Of a stretch of 64,000 nt of DNA, positions 1 through 9,471 are shown piece by piece; position 1 is the stretch's first letter, and each line of letters starts with the position of its first letter. The notes under the pieces were generated by a model, which worked only from the letters and a program-made list of their open reading frames with translations, ran no database searches and was not told the DNA's origin. Origin of the DNA: CAWIJK01 sp963836375 (lineage in GTDB: Bacteria > Actinomycetota > Acidimicrobiia > Acidimicrobiales > RAAP-2); contig CAWIJK010000002.1 of the NCBI GenBank assembly GCA_963836375.1, forward strand, positions 682,001 to 746,000. The letters run 5' to 3'. The translations under genes were made by a program, and so were the position numbers.

Positions 1-726
1 GGCGTGCCGGCGGTCCGCCAGCTGATCGGCGACGGCCACTCGATCAACGTCACCCTCATCTTCGGGCTCGAGCGTTACGACGCGGTGATCGAGGCCTACC
101 TGGCCGGACTCGAGGCGCTCGCCGCCACCCCGGGGGCCGACCTGTCGAGCGTGGCCAGCGTGGCCTCGTTCTTCGTTAGCCGGGTCGACACCGAGGTCGA
201 CCGGCGCCTGGAGGCGCTGGCCGGGGGCCCCGACGGCACCAAGGAGATCCTGGCCCTGCGCGGACGGGCCGCGGTGGCCCAGGCCCAGGTGGCCTACCAG
301 CACTTCACGAAGGCCTTCGCCGGGCCGCGCTGGGAGGCCCTGGCCGCCAAGGGAGCCCGGGTGCAGCGTCCACTGTGGGCTTCCACCTCGACCAAGAACC
401 CCGCCTACCCGGACCTGCTCTACGTCGACACCCTGATGGGGCCCGACACGGTCAACACCATGCCGGACCAGACGATCGAGGCCTTCGTGGACCACGGCAC
501 GGTGATCCGGACCGTCGACGCCGATCCCGAGGAGGCCGAGGCCGTGCTCGCCCGCCTGGCCGACGCCGGGATCGACTTCGGCGACGTCGCGGCCACCTTG
601 GAGGACGAGGGTGTCCATTCCTTCGCCAAGTCCTTCGACGAGCTGCTCCAGACCCTGACCGACAAGGCCAACGCCTTGGGTTCGGGGGGGACCGGCGCAG
701 GCGGCCCGGCGCCGACGGGCGCCTGA
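1..726 (+). CDS. tal: Transaldolase, C-terminal part (cut by window start)
   Basis: Transaldolase moves a dihydroxyacetone unit between sugar phosphates in the non-oxidative pentose phosphate pathway. The reading frame is open from base 1, so the N-terminus lies outside the window. The visible 240 residues carry the class I aldolase pattern: INVTLIFGLERY (a beta strand and the following loop), FVSRVDTEVDRRL, then RPLWASTSTKNPAYPDLLY and VDTLMGPDTVNTMP, all typical of the actinobacterial TalB/Tal family. The Schiff-base lysine region is before the window. It is followed 128 bases later by zwf on the same strand, the order tal-zwf being usual in actinobacteria. Confidence 0.95.
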   Translation, partial: GVPAVRQLIGDGHSINVTLIFGLERYDAVIEAYLAGLEALAATPGADLSSVASVASFFVSRVDTEVDRRLEALAGGPDGTKEILALRGRAAVAQAQVAYQHFTKAFAGPRWEALAAKGARVQRPLWASTSTKNPAYPDLLYVDTLMGPDTVNTMPDQTIEAFVDHGTVIRTVDADPEEAEAVLARLADAGIDFGDVAATLEDEGVHSFAKSFDELLQTLTDKANALGSGGTGAGGPAPTGA

Positions 727-822
727 CCCAGACTGGCACCGGGACCGGACCCAGCACCCAGCCCCGAGCACCCGGCCCGAGCACCCAACCCAATCCGAGA
801 AGCCGACAAGGAGCACACGACC

Positions 823-858
823 ATGGAGCAGCGACCCCTCGGCGGTGGTCACCGGTGA
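823..858 (+). other. 11-codon leader ORF or frameshifted true start of zwf
   Basis: An ATG at 823 sits behind a near-perfect ribosome binding site (AAGGAG at 808-813) but reads only 11 codons (MEQRPLGGGHR) before TGA at 856-858. That TGA overlaps the GTG at 855 that opens the zwf frame. The good ribosome site belongs to this ATG, not to the GTG. Either it is a short coupled leader, or one base is missing between 823 and 855 and zwf really starts here. Confidence 0.5.
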
Positions 859-2372
859 CCACCACGGCCTCGGTCCCCATCCTCACACCGCCGAAGCAGA
901 CGCCGCCGCTGGCCCTGGTGATCTTCGGGGCCTCGGGCGACCTCACCTCGCGCAAGATCCTCCCGGCCCTGGCCAACCTGGCCGACCGTGGTCGCCTCAA
1001 CGAGAACTTCACCGTGATCGGCGTGGCCCGCACCCAGTGGACCGACGAGGAGTTCCGCAAGGTGGCGCTCCAAGACGTGCCCTCGGCCGGTGAGGCGTGG
1101 CGCAAGCTGGTCGGGCGGTTCCGCTACGTCGCCGGCGAGTACGCGTCGCCCGAGACCTTCGACAAGCTCCGGGACCGGCTCAGCGAGGCGGACGCCGAGT
1201 ACGGCACCGCCGGCAACCGGGTCTTCTACCTGGCCACCATCCCCCAGGCCTTCGCCATGGTGGCCGGGGCCCTGGCCAAGGAGGGTTGCAGCATCCCCGG
1301 TCCCGGGGGGACGTTCGCCCGGCTGGTGGTCGAGAAACCCTACGGACGGGACCTCAAGAGCGCCCTCGAGCTCGACGCGGCGGTGCACCAAGCCTTCGAC
1401 GAGAGCCAGATCTTCCGGATCGACCACTACATGGGCAAAGAAACCGTCCAGAACGTGCTGGCGCTCCGCTTCGCCAACGCCATCTTCGAGCCGATCTGGA
1501 ACCGCCGTTACGTCGAGCAGGTCCAGATCACGGTGGCCGAGAGCCTGGGTGTCGAGCACCGGGGCGGCTTCTACGAGACGGCGGGGGCTCTGCGCGACAT
1601 CGTGCAGAACCACGTGATGCAGGTGCTGGCCCTCACCTTGATGGAGCCCCCGACCGGGATGGACGCCGACCACATCCGCGACGAGAAGGTGAAGCTTCTC
1701 AAGGCCATCGACATCCCGACCCCCGACGAGGCGGTCGACAAGTCGGTGCGTGGCCAGTACACGGCGGGGGTGGTCGACGGCAAGGCCGTCCCGGGGTACC
1801 GGGACGAAGATGGGGTGGCCCCCGACAGCGTGACCGAGACCTACGTCGCCCTGCGCCTCAGGGTGGAGAACTGGCGCTGGGCGGGGGTGCCCATCTACGT
1901 GCGCACCGGCAAGCGGCTGCCGGCCCGGGTCACCGAGGTGGCCCTGCAGTTCCACAGCGTCCCGTTCCTCGCCTTCGAGGGCGAGCTAGCCCGACAGCTG
2001 CGGCCCAACACCCTGGTGCTTCGGATCCAGCCCCACGAGGGCATCAGCCTGCACTTCGGGGCCAAGATGCCGGGCGAAGCCTTTAGGGTGCAGTCCGTGG
2101 CCATGGACTTCGAGTACGACCAGGCCTTCGCCGGCATCCCCGAGACCGACGGCTACCCGCGGCTGCTCAACGACGTGATGATCGGCGACGCCACCTTGTT
2201 CATCCGCACCGACGAGGTCGAACAGGCCTGGCGCATCGTCGATCCCTACCTCCAGGCCTGGTCCGAGCCCGGGGGCGGCCTGCACTACTACGCCGCGGGG
2301 ACCTGGGGCCCCCACATCGCCGACCTCCTGCTCGAGCGTTCCGGGGACTCGTGGCGGGTGCCCGAGCTTTGA
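855..2372 (+). CDS. zwf: Glucose-6-phosphate 1-dehydrogenase
   Basis: Oxidises glucose 6-phosphate to 6-phosphogluconolactone with NADP+, the entry step of the oxidative pentose phosphate pathway. The dinucleotide-binding GASGDLTSRK motif is near residue 25. The catalytic RIDHYMGKE segment follows mid-protein, with its His and Lys in place, and VVEKPYGRDL precedes it. The 505-residue length is normal for the family. The GTG at 855 is the first start in frame with any conservation behind it, but it lacks a good ribosome site; see the ATG at 823. The gene lies between tal and pgl, and its TGA overlaps the likely start of pgl. Confidence 0.95.
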   Translation: MTTTASVPILTPPKQTPPLALVIFGASGDLTSRKILPALANLADRGRLNENFTVIGVARTQWTDEEFRKVALQDVPSAGEAWRKLVGRFRYVAGEYASPETFDKLRDRLSEADAEYGTAGNRVFYLATIPQAFAMVAGALAKEGCSIPGPGGTFARLVVEKPYGRDLKSALELDAAVHQAFDESQIFRIDHYMGKETVQNVLALRFANAIFEPIWNRRYVEQVQITVAESLGVEHRGGFYETAGALRDIVQNHVMQVLALTLMEPPTGMDADHIRDEKVKLLKAIDIPTPDEAVDKSVRGQYTAGVVDGKAVPGYRDEDGVAPDSVTETYVALRLRVENWRWAGVPIYVRTGKRLPARVTEVALQFHSVPFLAFEGELARQLRPNTLVLRIQPHEGISLHFGAKMPGEAFRVQSVAMDFEYDQAFAGIPETDGYPRLLNDVMIGDATLFIRTDEVEQAWRIVDPYLQAWSEPGGGLHYYAAGTWGPHIADLLLERSGDSWRVPEL

Positions 2373-3094
2373 GCACCGAGCCGACGACGGGCGCCCCGGG
2401 ACCCGGGCCGGCGGCGCCGGTGCCCGACGTGCCGGCGGCCTTCGCCCAGACCCTGGCCGAGGCGTTCGCCTCGCGCCCGGGGCCGGGCTTCTCGCTCGTG
2501 CTCTCGGGCGGCCCGACGGCCCGGGCCTGCTACGAGCGGGCGGCGGCCCTCCCGGCGTCGAGCGTGGACTGGGGCCGGGTGGACGTCTACATGGGCGACG
2601 AGCGGATGGTCCCCCCCGACGACCCCGACGCCAACCAACGCCTGGTCCGAGAGGCCCTCGTCGACCCGGTGGGCGGCGTACGGTCCTTCACCCCGATGCC
2701 CACCGAGGGCGCCCCCGAGGACTGCGCGGCCGCCTACGAGAAGGTCATCGCCCGCCTGCTGGCCACCGAGGGGATCGACCTCATCCACCTGGGCATGGGG
2801 CCCGACGGCCACACGGCCTCGCTCTTCCCGGGCGCCCCCACCCTGTCGGCTCCCCCCGACCGCCTGGTGGCGGCCACCGAGGACCCCAACGGGGTCAATC
2901 CCCACCCCCGCCTCACCTTGCTCCTGGGGGCGATCAACCGGGCCCGCCTGGCCGTGTTCACGGTGAGCGGCCCGACCAAGCGCGGCGCGCTGGCCGCCCT
3001 GCGGGCGGGCCGGGACATCCCCGCCGCCCGGGTGCGGGCCGGGGCCGTGCGCTGGCTGGTCGACCCGGCGGCCTTCGGCGGGCCGGCCCGGTGA
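2369..3094 (+). CDS. pgl: 6-phosphogluconolactonase
   Basis: Hydrolyses 6-phosphogluconolactone, the product of zwf. It is of the DevB/NagB-like sugar isomerase fold: LVLSGGPTARACYE is the phosphate-binding SGG region, VDVYMGDERMVPPDD the conserved YxxDERxVP segment, and LIHLGMGPDGHTASLFPG the catalytic GxGxDGHxASLFPG motif with its His. A TTG at 2369 overlaps the zwf TGA (TTGA) and gives 241 residues; a GTG at 2351 would add six residues and is equally possible from sequence alone. Its own stop overlaps the GTG of fbiC, so translation of zwf, pgl and fbiC is probably coupled. Confidence 0.93.
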   Translation: MSTEPTTGAPGPGPAAPVPDVPAAFAQTLAEAFASRPGPGFSLVLSGGPTARACYERAAALPASSVDWGRVDVYMGDERMVPPDDPDANQRLVREALVDPVGGVRSFTPMPTEGAPEDCAAAYEKVIARLLATEGIDLIHLGMGPDGHTASLFPGAPTLSAPPDRLVAATEDPNGVNPHPRLTLLLGAINRARLAVFTVSGPTKRGALAALRAGRDIPAARVRAGAVRWLVDPAAFGGPAR

Positions 3095-5420
3095 CCACCA
3101 CCGCCCCCGCCCCGGCCGAGTTGCTCGAGGCCCCGCTGGCCGAGCTGGTGGACGCGGCGGCCGGCGTGCGCGACCGGGCCCACGGCCGCCGGGTCACCTA
3201 CTCACCCAAGGTCTTCATCCCCCTTACCATGCTGTGTCGCGACCGCTGCGGCTACTGCACCTTCGCCAAGGCCCCGGCCCGCCTGGCCGCCCCTTACCTG
3301 GGGCGCGACGAGGTGCTGGCCCTCGCCCGGGCCGGGGCCGACGCCGGTTGTCACGAGGCGCTGTTCACCTTGGGCGAGCGACCGGAGCTCCGCTACGGGG
3401 CGGCGGCGGCCTGGCTGGCCGAGCACGGCCACAACTCGACGGTCTCCTACCTGGTCGAGATGTGCGGGGCGGTGCTCGAAGAGACCGGCCTGCTCCCTCA
3501 CGCCAACGCCGGGGCCCTGTTCGACGAGGAGTTGGCCGCCCTGCGCCCGGTCACCGCCAGCCAGGGGATGATGCTCGAGACCCTGACCGAGGACCTGGCC
3601 GCCCACCGGCGGGCCCCCGACAAGGAGCCGGCCCGCCGCCTGGCCACCTTGGAGGCGGCCGGGCGCCTGGCCGTCCCGTTCACCACCGGCATCCTCGTCG
3701 GGATCGGCGAGTCCCGGGCCGACCGGCTGGCCACCCTGGTGGCGGTCGCCGAGTCCCACGCCCGCCACGGCCACGTCCAGGAGGTGATCGTCCAGAACTT
3801 CCGTGCCCAAGGGGGGCACCGCCATGGCCGCGCACCCGCCGTGCCCACCCGACGAGCTGCGCTGGTCGATCGCCGCCGCCCGTCTCGTGCTCCCCCCCGA
3901 GATCCACCTCCAGGCCCCGCCCAACCTCTCCGACGACCTGGCCCCGCTGCTCGAGTCCGGCATCGACGACTGGGGCGGGGTGTCGCCGGTCACCGTCGAC
4001 CACGTGAACCCCGAGCGGGCCTGGCCCGCCCTCGAGGTGCTGGCGTCGGCCACCGAGGCGGCCGGGCACACCCTGGCCCCCCGGCTCACCGTCTACCCCG
4101 AGTTCGCCCGGGAGCCCGAGCGCTGGCTCGACCCGGCGGTGCGTTTCGGGGTCCTCGACGCCAGCGACGCCGAGGGTCTGGCCCGCGACGCGCCCTGGTG
4201 CTCGGGCGGTGAGGCGCATCCGCCGGACCTCCTCGGACCGACGACCGACACCCACCACCCCGGGCCCGGCCGGCGTCGCGCCCCGGCCCCGGTGTCCGGG
4301 GCCCTCGGTGAGGTGCTGGCCGGTGTGGACCTCGGCCAGGAGGTCGGCGAGGACGAGATCGTGACCTTGTTCTCGGCGCGGGGCCCCGAGGTGCGGGCGG
4401 TGGCCGAGGTGGCCGACGAGCTGCGCCGCCGGGCCGTCGGCGACGAGGTCACCTTCGTGCACAACCGCAACATCAACTACACCAACGTGTGTACCTTCAA
4501 GTGCCGGTTCTGCGCCTTCTCGAAGGGGCCGCTCTCGCTCAACCTGCGGGGGGCGCCGTACCTGCTCGACCTCGACGAGATCACCCGGCGGGTCGACGAG
4601 GCCGAGCGCCTCGGGGCGACCGAGGTGTGCCTCCAGGGGGGCATCCACCCCAACTTCGACGGCGAGTACTACCTCGACGTGCTGGGGGCGGTGCGGGCGG
4701 CCTCCCAACGCATCCACATCCACGGCTTCACCGCGCTCGAGGTGACCGAGGGGGCCCGCCGCTCGGAGGTGCCCCTGGCCGAGTACCTGGTCCGCCTGAG
4801 AGAGGCCGGGCTCAAGACCCTGCCCGGGACGGCGGCCGAGATCCTCGACGACGAGGTCCGGGCCGTCTTGTGCCCGGACAAGATCGACACCGACCAGTGG
4901 CTCGAGGCCCACCGGACGGCCCACGCCGTCGGCCTGCGCTCCAACGTGACCATCATGTTCGGGGCGGTCGAGCACCCCCGGAGCTGGGCCCGCCACATCG
5001 TGGTCACCCGTGACCTCCAGCGCCAGACGGGCGGCTTCACCGAATTCGTGCCCCTCCCCTTCGTCCACATGGCCACACCCCTCTACCTCCAGCGGCGGTC
5101 CCGGCGCGGGCCCACCTTCCGCGAGGCGTTGCTGATGCACGCCGTGGGGCGCATCGCCTACCGGGGGGCCATCGACAACATCCAGGCCAGCTGGGTGAAG
5201 ACTCGGGGTGGCCGGGGCGCGCCAGGTGCTCTGCGCCGGGGTGAACGACCTGGGCGGCACCTTGATGGACGAGAACATCTCGCGGGCCGCCGGGGCCAGC
5301 CACGGCCAGCGGATGGGGGTGGAGGACCTGACCGAGTTGGTCGCCCCCCTCGGGCGCCCCCTCGTGCAGCGGACCACCCTCTACGGGCGGCCCCCGGCGC
5401 CGGCCGGCGCCACCCGGTGA
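3091..5420 (+). CDS. fbiC: FO synthase FbiC (CofG-CofH fusion), two frameshifts
   Basis: Makes the deazaflavin FO, the chromophore of F420, from tyrosine and 5-amino-6-ribitylaminouracil. Two radical SAM modules are visible: the CofG half with CRDRCGYC and the CofH half with CTFKCRFC, both CxxxCxxC iron-sulfur sites. The CofG frame runs to VQEVIVQNFRAQ near 3815 and then needs a one-base skip (CCC or a run of six G) to continue as GGTAMAAHPPCPPDELRW. A second extra base near 5201 breaks CofH between NIQASWVK and LGVAGARQVLCAGVNDLGG. With both corrected the protein is about 775 residues, near the size of known FbiC. The start GTG overlaps the pgl stop. Errors in the sequence are more likely than a true pseudogene because both halves keep every motif. 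Confidence 0.93.
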
Positions 5421-6505
5421 GCCCCCCGACCCCCGGGGCCGCCGACGGGGGTCCTCCCGACCTGCTGGCCGGGGCCGAGCGGCCCGACCCGGCGGCCATC
5501 GACGCCGCCTTCGGCGCCCTGGCCGGCGAGCGACCGCTCTCGAACGCCCAGCGCGACCTGTTGCGCTCGATGCTGTCGGTGATCTGGGACCTGGGCCGCG
5601 AAGGCATCGAGACCGGCGACCTCAAGATCGCCGACGCCGCCCTGGCCGAGATGACCGAGGCCTTCCGGGTGTTCCGCCCCTACCGCCACGTCCGCAAGCT
5701 GACCATGTTCGGTTCGGCGCGGACCCAGCCCGAGGACCCGGTCTACGTGTTGGCCCGGGACCTGGCCCGGCACCTGGCCGACGCCGGATGGATGGTCATC
5801 ACCGGGGCCGGTCCGGGCATCATGGCGGCCGGGATCGAAGGAGCCGGCCGCGACCGCTCGTTCGGGGTCAACATCCGGTTGCCCCACGAGGAGGGGGCCA
5901 ACCCTTTCATCGCCCAGGACCCCAAGCTGGTCGAGATGCGCTACTTCTTCACCCGCAAGCTCATGTTGATCAAAGAGTCCCACGGCTACGCGGTGCTCCC
6001 GGGCGGCTTCGGCACCCAGGACGAGTGCTACGAGCTGCTCACCTTGATCCAGACCGGCAAGGCCGAGCCGGCGCCCATCGTCCTGGTCGAGACCCCGGGC
6101 GCCTCGTACTGGGAGGGCTGGGAGGAGTTCTTGGTGCGACAGGCCATCGCGCCGGGCTGGGTCTCGCCCGAGGACCGGGCCCTGTACCGGCTGGCCGACT
6201 CGGTGGAGGCGGCGGCGGCCGAGGTCCTCGGCTTCTACCGCAACTACCACTCGTGCCGCTGGGTCGGCGACCTGCTGGTCCTCCGGCTCGAGACGGCGCC
6301 CTCGAAGGCCGAGCTGGTCGACCTCAACCGCCGCTTCGCCGACATCGTCACCTCGGGCTCCATCCGGGCGGCCTCGCCGTTCCCGCCCGAGCGTTCGAGC
6401 AACGACCACCTCGAGCTCCCCCGGGTGGCCTTGCGCTTCGACAAGTTCCACTTCGCCCGGCTGCGTACCCTGATCGACGCCCTCAACGAGTGCACCGGCG
6501 CCTAG
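5417..6505 (+). CDS. LOG-family protein (Rossmann, PGGxGTxxE)
   Basis: A 362-residue member of the LOG/lysine decarboxylase-like family, whose characterised members are cytokinin-activating nucleotide phosphoribohydrolases. The motif PGGFGTQDE and the preceding GAGPGIMAAG and NIRLPHEEGANPF segments are diagnostic of the family. It carries an N-terminal extension of about 100 residues and a C-terminal extension of about 100 residues beyond the core, as in the long actinobacterial group. The GTG at 5417 overlaps the fbiC stop (GTGA), so it is the last gene of the tal-zwf-pgl-fbiC run. The substrate is not evident from sequence. Confidence 0.85.
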   Translation: MSPPTPGAADGGPPDLLAGAERPDPAAIDAAFGALAGERPLSNAQRDLLRSMLSVIWDLGREGIETGDLKIADAALAEMTEAFRVFRPYRHVRKLTMFGSARTQPEDPVYVLARDLARHLADAGWMVITGAGPGIMAAGIEGAGRDRSFGVNIRLPHEEGANPFIAQDPKLVEMRYFFTRKLMLIKESHGYAVLPGGFGTQDECYELLTLIQTGKAEPAPIVLVETPGASYWEGWEEFLVRQAIAPGWVSPEDRALYRLADSVEAAAAEVLGFYRNYHSCRWVGDLLVLRLETAPSKAELVDLNRRFADIVTSGSIRAASPFPPERSSNDHLELPRVALRFDKFHFARLRTLIDALNECTGA

Positions 6506-6512
6506 TCGTTCT

Positions 6513-6538
6513 GCCCGGGGCCCTTCAGGGGCCCTCGG
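6513..6538. terminator. Hairpin between convergent genes
   Basis: CCCGGGGCCC (6513-6522) pairs with GGGCCCTCGGG (6528-6538) around a TTCAG loop, with one bulged T. It lies just after the LOG gene stop and across the stop of the opposing small gene, so it could end transcription from both sides. There is no T-run, as is common in GC-rich actinobacteria. Confidence 0.55.
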
Positions 6539-6743
6539 GTTCGCCCGGCGGCCCGGCCAGCAGCGCCGCCGCCTTCTCGACCGCCCGGCGGGCCCGGGTG
6601 ATGCGGCGCTCGGCTGCCGCCGCGGCCGGTGCGCCGGGGTCCTCGGGGTCGGTCGCCCGCCGCAGCCGGTCGAGGGCCAGGTCGGCCAGCTGCTCGGCCA
6701 GGGCCCGCAGCTCGGCAGCCAGGCGGTCGAGGTCGTCGCTCAC
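6525..6743 (-). CDS. Small coiled-coil protein, unknown function
   Basis: A 72-residue protein that I do not recognise. It is rich in Leu, Ala and Arg in heptad-like spacing (DDLDRLAAELRALAEQLADL, then RITRARRAVEKAAALL), suggesting two helices that could form a coiled coil, with a Pro/Ala linker between them. It starts with GTG 36 bases downstream of the acyl-CoA ligase on the same strand, so it is probably cotranscribed with it. Confidence 0.5.
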   Translation of the reverse strand: MSDDLDRLAAELRALAEQLADLALDRLRRATDPEDPGAPAAAAAERRITRARRAVEKAAALLAGPPGEPEGP

Positions 6744-6779
6744 CGGTCCGGGGTCCCGGTCAGCACCCGAGGGGCCCGG

Positions 6780-8409
6780 TCAAAGGTCGCGGGGGATCTC
6801 GAGGGTCTCGACGTCGAGCTTCCCCTCGGTGTAGCGGGCCCGGACCACCTTCTTGTCGAACTTGCCGACCGAGGTCTTGGGGACCTCGTCGACGAAGGTC
6901 CAGCGCTCGGGGATCCACCACCGGGCGACGCGGCCCTCGAGGAACTCGACCAGCTCGAGGGCGCTCGGCGAGGCGCCCTCGGCCGCAACGACACAGGCCA
7001 GCGGCCGCTCCTGCCAACGGGCGTCGGCCACCGCCACCACCGCCGCCTCGAAGACGTCGGGGTGGGCCATGACCTCGTTCTCGAGCTCGACCGAGGAGAT
7101 CCATTCGCCCCCCGACTTGATGACGTCCTTTGTGCGGTCGCTGATCTGCATGTAGCCCAGGCGGTCGAGGGTGCCGACGTCACCGGTCCGCAGCCATCCG
7201 TCGTTGAAGCGGTCGGGGTCGGGGTCCTTGTAGTACGAAGCGGTGACCCACGGGCCGCGGATCTCGAACTCGCCGACCGATTCGCCGTCGTTGGGGAGGA
7301 TGGCACCGTCGTCGGCCACCACCCGCACCTCGACGCCCGGTACGATCCGGCCCGCCTTGACCCGGTACTCGATCTCCTCGTCGGCCGGGCAGCCGGCCGG
7401 GGGCAGGGCCAGGGCGGCCAGCGGGCTGGTCTCGGTCATCCCCCACCCCTGGGTGAGGGGGATCCCGACCCGGTCCCTGAAGGCCTCGATCAGGGTGCGC
7501 GGGACGGCCGAGCCACCGGCGGTGACGTGGCGGAGCGAGGAGAGGTCGACCTCCTTCTCGCCGGCCACCCGCAGCAGGTCGTTCCAGATGGTGGGCACGC
7601 CGCAGGCCAGGGTCGGCCGCTGCTCGCTGATGATCTTGGTCAGGGGCTCGCCTTGGAGGAACATCTGGGGCATCAACAGGTCGGTGCCGCTCATCCACGC
7701 CGCATAGGGCGTGCCCCAGGCGTTGGCGTGGAACATGGGCACGATGACCAAGATCCGGTCGGCCTCGGTCATGCCGATCGAGGCGGCCGACGTCTCGGCC
7801 ATGGTGTGCAGCACCGTCGAGCGGTGGCTGTAGACGACCCCCTTGGGGTTGCCGGTGGTCCCGCTCGTGTAACACATGGCCGCGGCGTCCCGTTCGTCGA
7901 ACTCGGGCCAGTCGTAGCCGGGATCCTCGGCGGCCAGGAGCTCCTCGTAGGAGAGGGTGTCGCCCAACGCCGCGGTGTCCCCCTCGCCGACCACGATCAC
8001 CGTCTCCACCGACTTGAGGTCGTCGTAGACCGCGCGACAGCAGTGGGATCAGCGAGGCGTCGACGATGATCACCTTGTCCTCGGCGTGGTCGATGACGTA
8101 GGCGAGCTGCTCGGGGAAGAGCCGGATGTTGAGCGTGTGCAGCACGGCGTCCATGGAGGGGATGGCCAGGTAGGCCTCCATGTGGCCCTGGTTGTTCCAG
8201 CAGAACGTGCCCACCCGGTCGCCCGGGCCCACGCCGAGGCGGCCCAGGGCCTTGGCCAGCCGCTCGGCCCGCTCGGCCACCTCGACGAACGAGGCGGTTC
8301 GGTACCCGTCGGCCTCGACGGTGATCACCGAGCTGTCGCCGTGGACCGCCCGGCCGTGACGGAGGATGCCGCTGATCAGGAGCGGGCCGTCTTGCATGGT
8401 GCTTCGCAT
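6780..8409 (-). CDS. Fatty acyl-CoA synthetase (AMP-forming), one frameshift
   Basis: Activates a fatty acid to its CoA thioester through an acyl-adenylate. The motifs of the ANL superfamily are present: YTSGTTGNPKGV (phosphate loop), GWGMTETSPL, GEWISSVELE (hinge and beyond) and the C-terminal TSVGKFDKK with the catalytic Lys. The N-terminus MRSTMQDGPLLI resembles medium/long-chain ligases of the AlkK group. The ATG at 8409 follows AAAGGGA at a good spacing. The frame breaks near 8031-8036 at CGCGCG: IPLLSR ends one frame and VYDDLKSVETVIVV begins the next. Corrected length is about 543 residues, normal for the family. A likely -10 (TACGCT) lies about 30 bases upstream of the start. Confidence 0.9.
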
Positions 8410-8553
8410 CTGGTCCCTTTCGAGGTTCGGTCCGGTTGCAGCGTAGTGCGGCCTCCACCGGGCGAACCCTGGCCGCCGGAAGCGGGGCGTCCGAGACCGG
8501 GCGCCGGGCCGACCGTTCGGTCGCGGGGTTGGCACGGTCGTGGAGGTCACAGC

Positions 8554-9462
8554 GTGGGTCGTCTGCTCGGCGTGGTGGCCGCCGGCATGGTGGTGGCGTC
8601 GGTGGCCCTGGGGGGCTGCGTGAGCGTGGTGGTCGGGGCCCTCGGGTCCCCGGGAGGCGCCGGGGTCGACCCGGACCCCGGGTCGGGGACGGGCGGGCCG
8701 GCCGTGCCGGCCTCGTGGGTCGAGCTCGACCAGGCGGCCGCCGCCCTGTGCCCGGGGTTGTCGTGGAGCGTGCTGGCGGCGATCGGCCGGGTCGAGAGCG
8801 ACAGCGGTCGGTCGAGCCTTCCGGGGGTGTCGAGCGGGGCCAACGGGGCCGGGGCCGAGGGCCCGATGCAGTTCGAGCCGGCGACCTTCGCCGAGTACGC
8901 CACCGTGGGCCCGGGCGGCGCCGTCCCGCCCTCCCCCTACGACCCGGTCGACGCCGTCTACAGCGCGGCCACGATGCTGTGCGACAACGGCGGGGGCAGT
9001 GCCTCGGGGCTCCCGGGCGCCATCTTCGACTACAACCACTCGACCGTCTACGTCGACACCGTGCTCGTCTTGGCCCAGGCGCTGGCCGCCGACCCGGCGC
9101 TGGGCTCGGTGCCGGCGGTGGCGCTGGCCTTCGCCGCCTCGGCGTTCGGGGTCCCCTACGTGTGGGGCGGCACCGGCCCGGGCGGCTACGACTGCTCGGG
9201 GCTGGTCCAGGCCGCCTACCGGGCGGCCGGGGTGACGCTGCCCCGGGTGGCCCAGGACCAGTTCGACGCCGGGCCGGCGGTGGCGCTCGGCGCGGCCGAG
9301 CCGGGTGACCTGGTGTTCTTCGGGGACTCGGCCAGCGGCGTCGAGCACGTCGGCCTCTACGTCGGGTCGGACACGATGATCGACGCCCCCTACACCGGGA
9401 CCGTGGTGCGCGAGGACCCGCTCGGCACCGACCTGGTGGGGGTGACCCGGCCCGGCGGTTGA
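8554..9462 (+). CDS. Peptidoglycan hydrolase: lytic transglycosylase-like plus NlpC/P60
   Basis: A 302-residue exported cell-wall enzyme with two catalytic modules. After an N-terminal hydrophobic segment with a possible lipobox (LGGC) comes a transglycosylase-like domain: SVLAAIGRVESDSG carries the catalytic-type Glu, followed by GPMQFEPATFAEYA. The C-terminal NlpC/P60 endopeptidase domain has YDCSGLVQAAYRAAG (nucleophile Cys) and GVEHVGLYVG (catalytic His). The GTG at 8554 is chosen because GGAGGT stands six bases before it. This two-domain layout is typical of actinobacterial enzymes that cut both glycan and peptide during division or growth. Confidence 0.88.
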   Translation: MGRLLGVVAAGMVVASVALGGCVSVVVGALGSPGGAGVDPDPGSGTGGPAVPASWVELDQAAAALCPGLSWSVLAAIGRVESDSGRSSLPGVSSGANGAGAEGPMQFEPATFAEYATVGPGGAVPPSPYDPVDAVYSAATMLCDNGGGSASGLPGAIFDYNHSTVYVDTVLVLAQALAADPALGSVPAVALAFAASAFGVPYVWGGTGPGGYDCSGLVQAAYRAAGVTLPRVAQDQFDAGPAVALGAAEPGDLVFFGDSASGVEHVGLYVGSDTMIDAPYTGTVVREDPLGTDLVGVTRPGG

Positions 9463-9471
9463 CGGGCCAGC

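Noticed and set aside
3803..6505. One 900-residue protein joining CofG, CofH and the LOG domain
   Set aside because: The long open frame is created by the fbiC frameshifts. The stretch from about 5200 to 5417 in this frame is nonsense, while another frame encodes the true CofH end, which stops at 5420.
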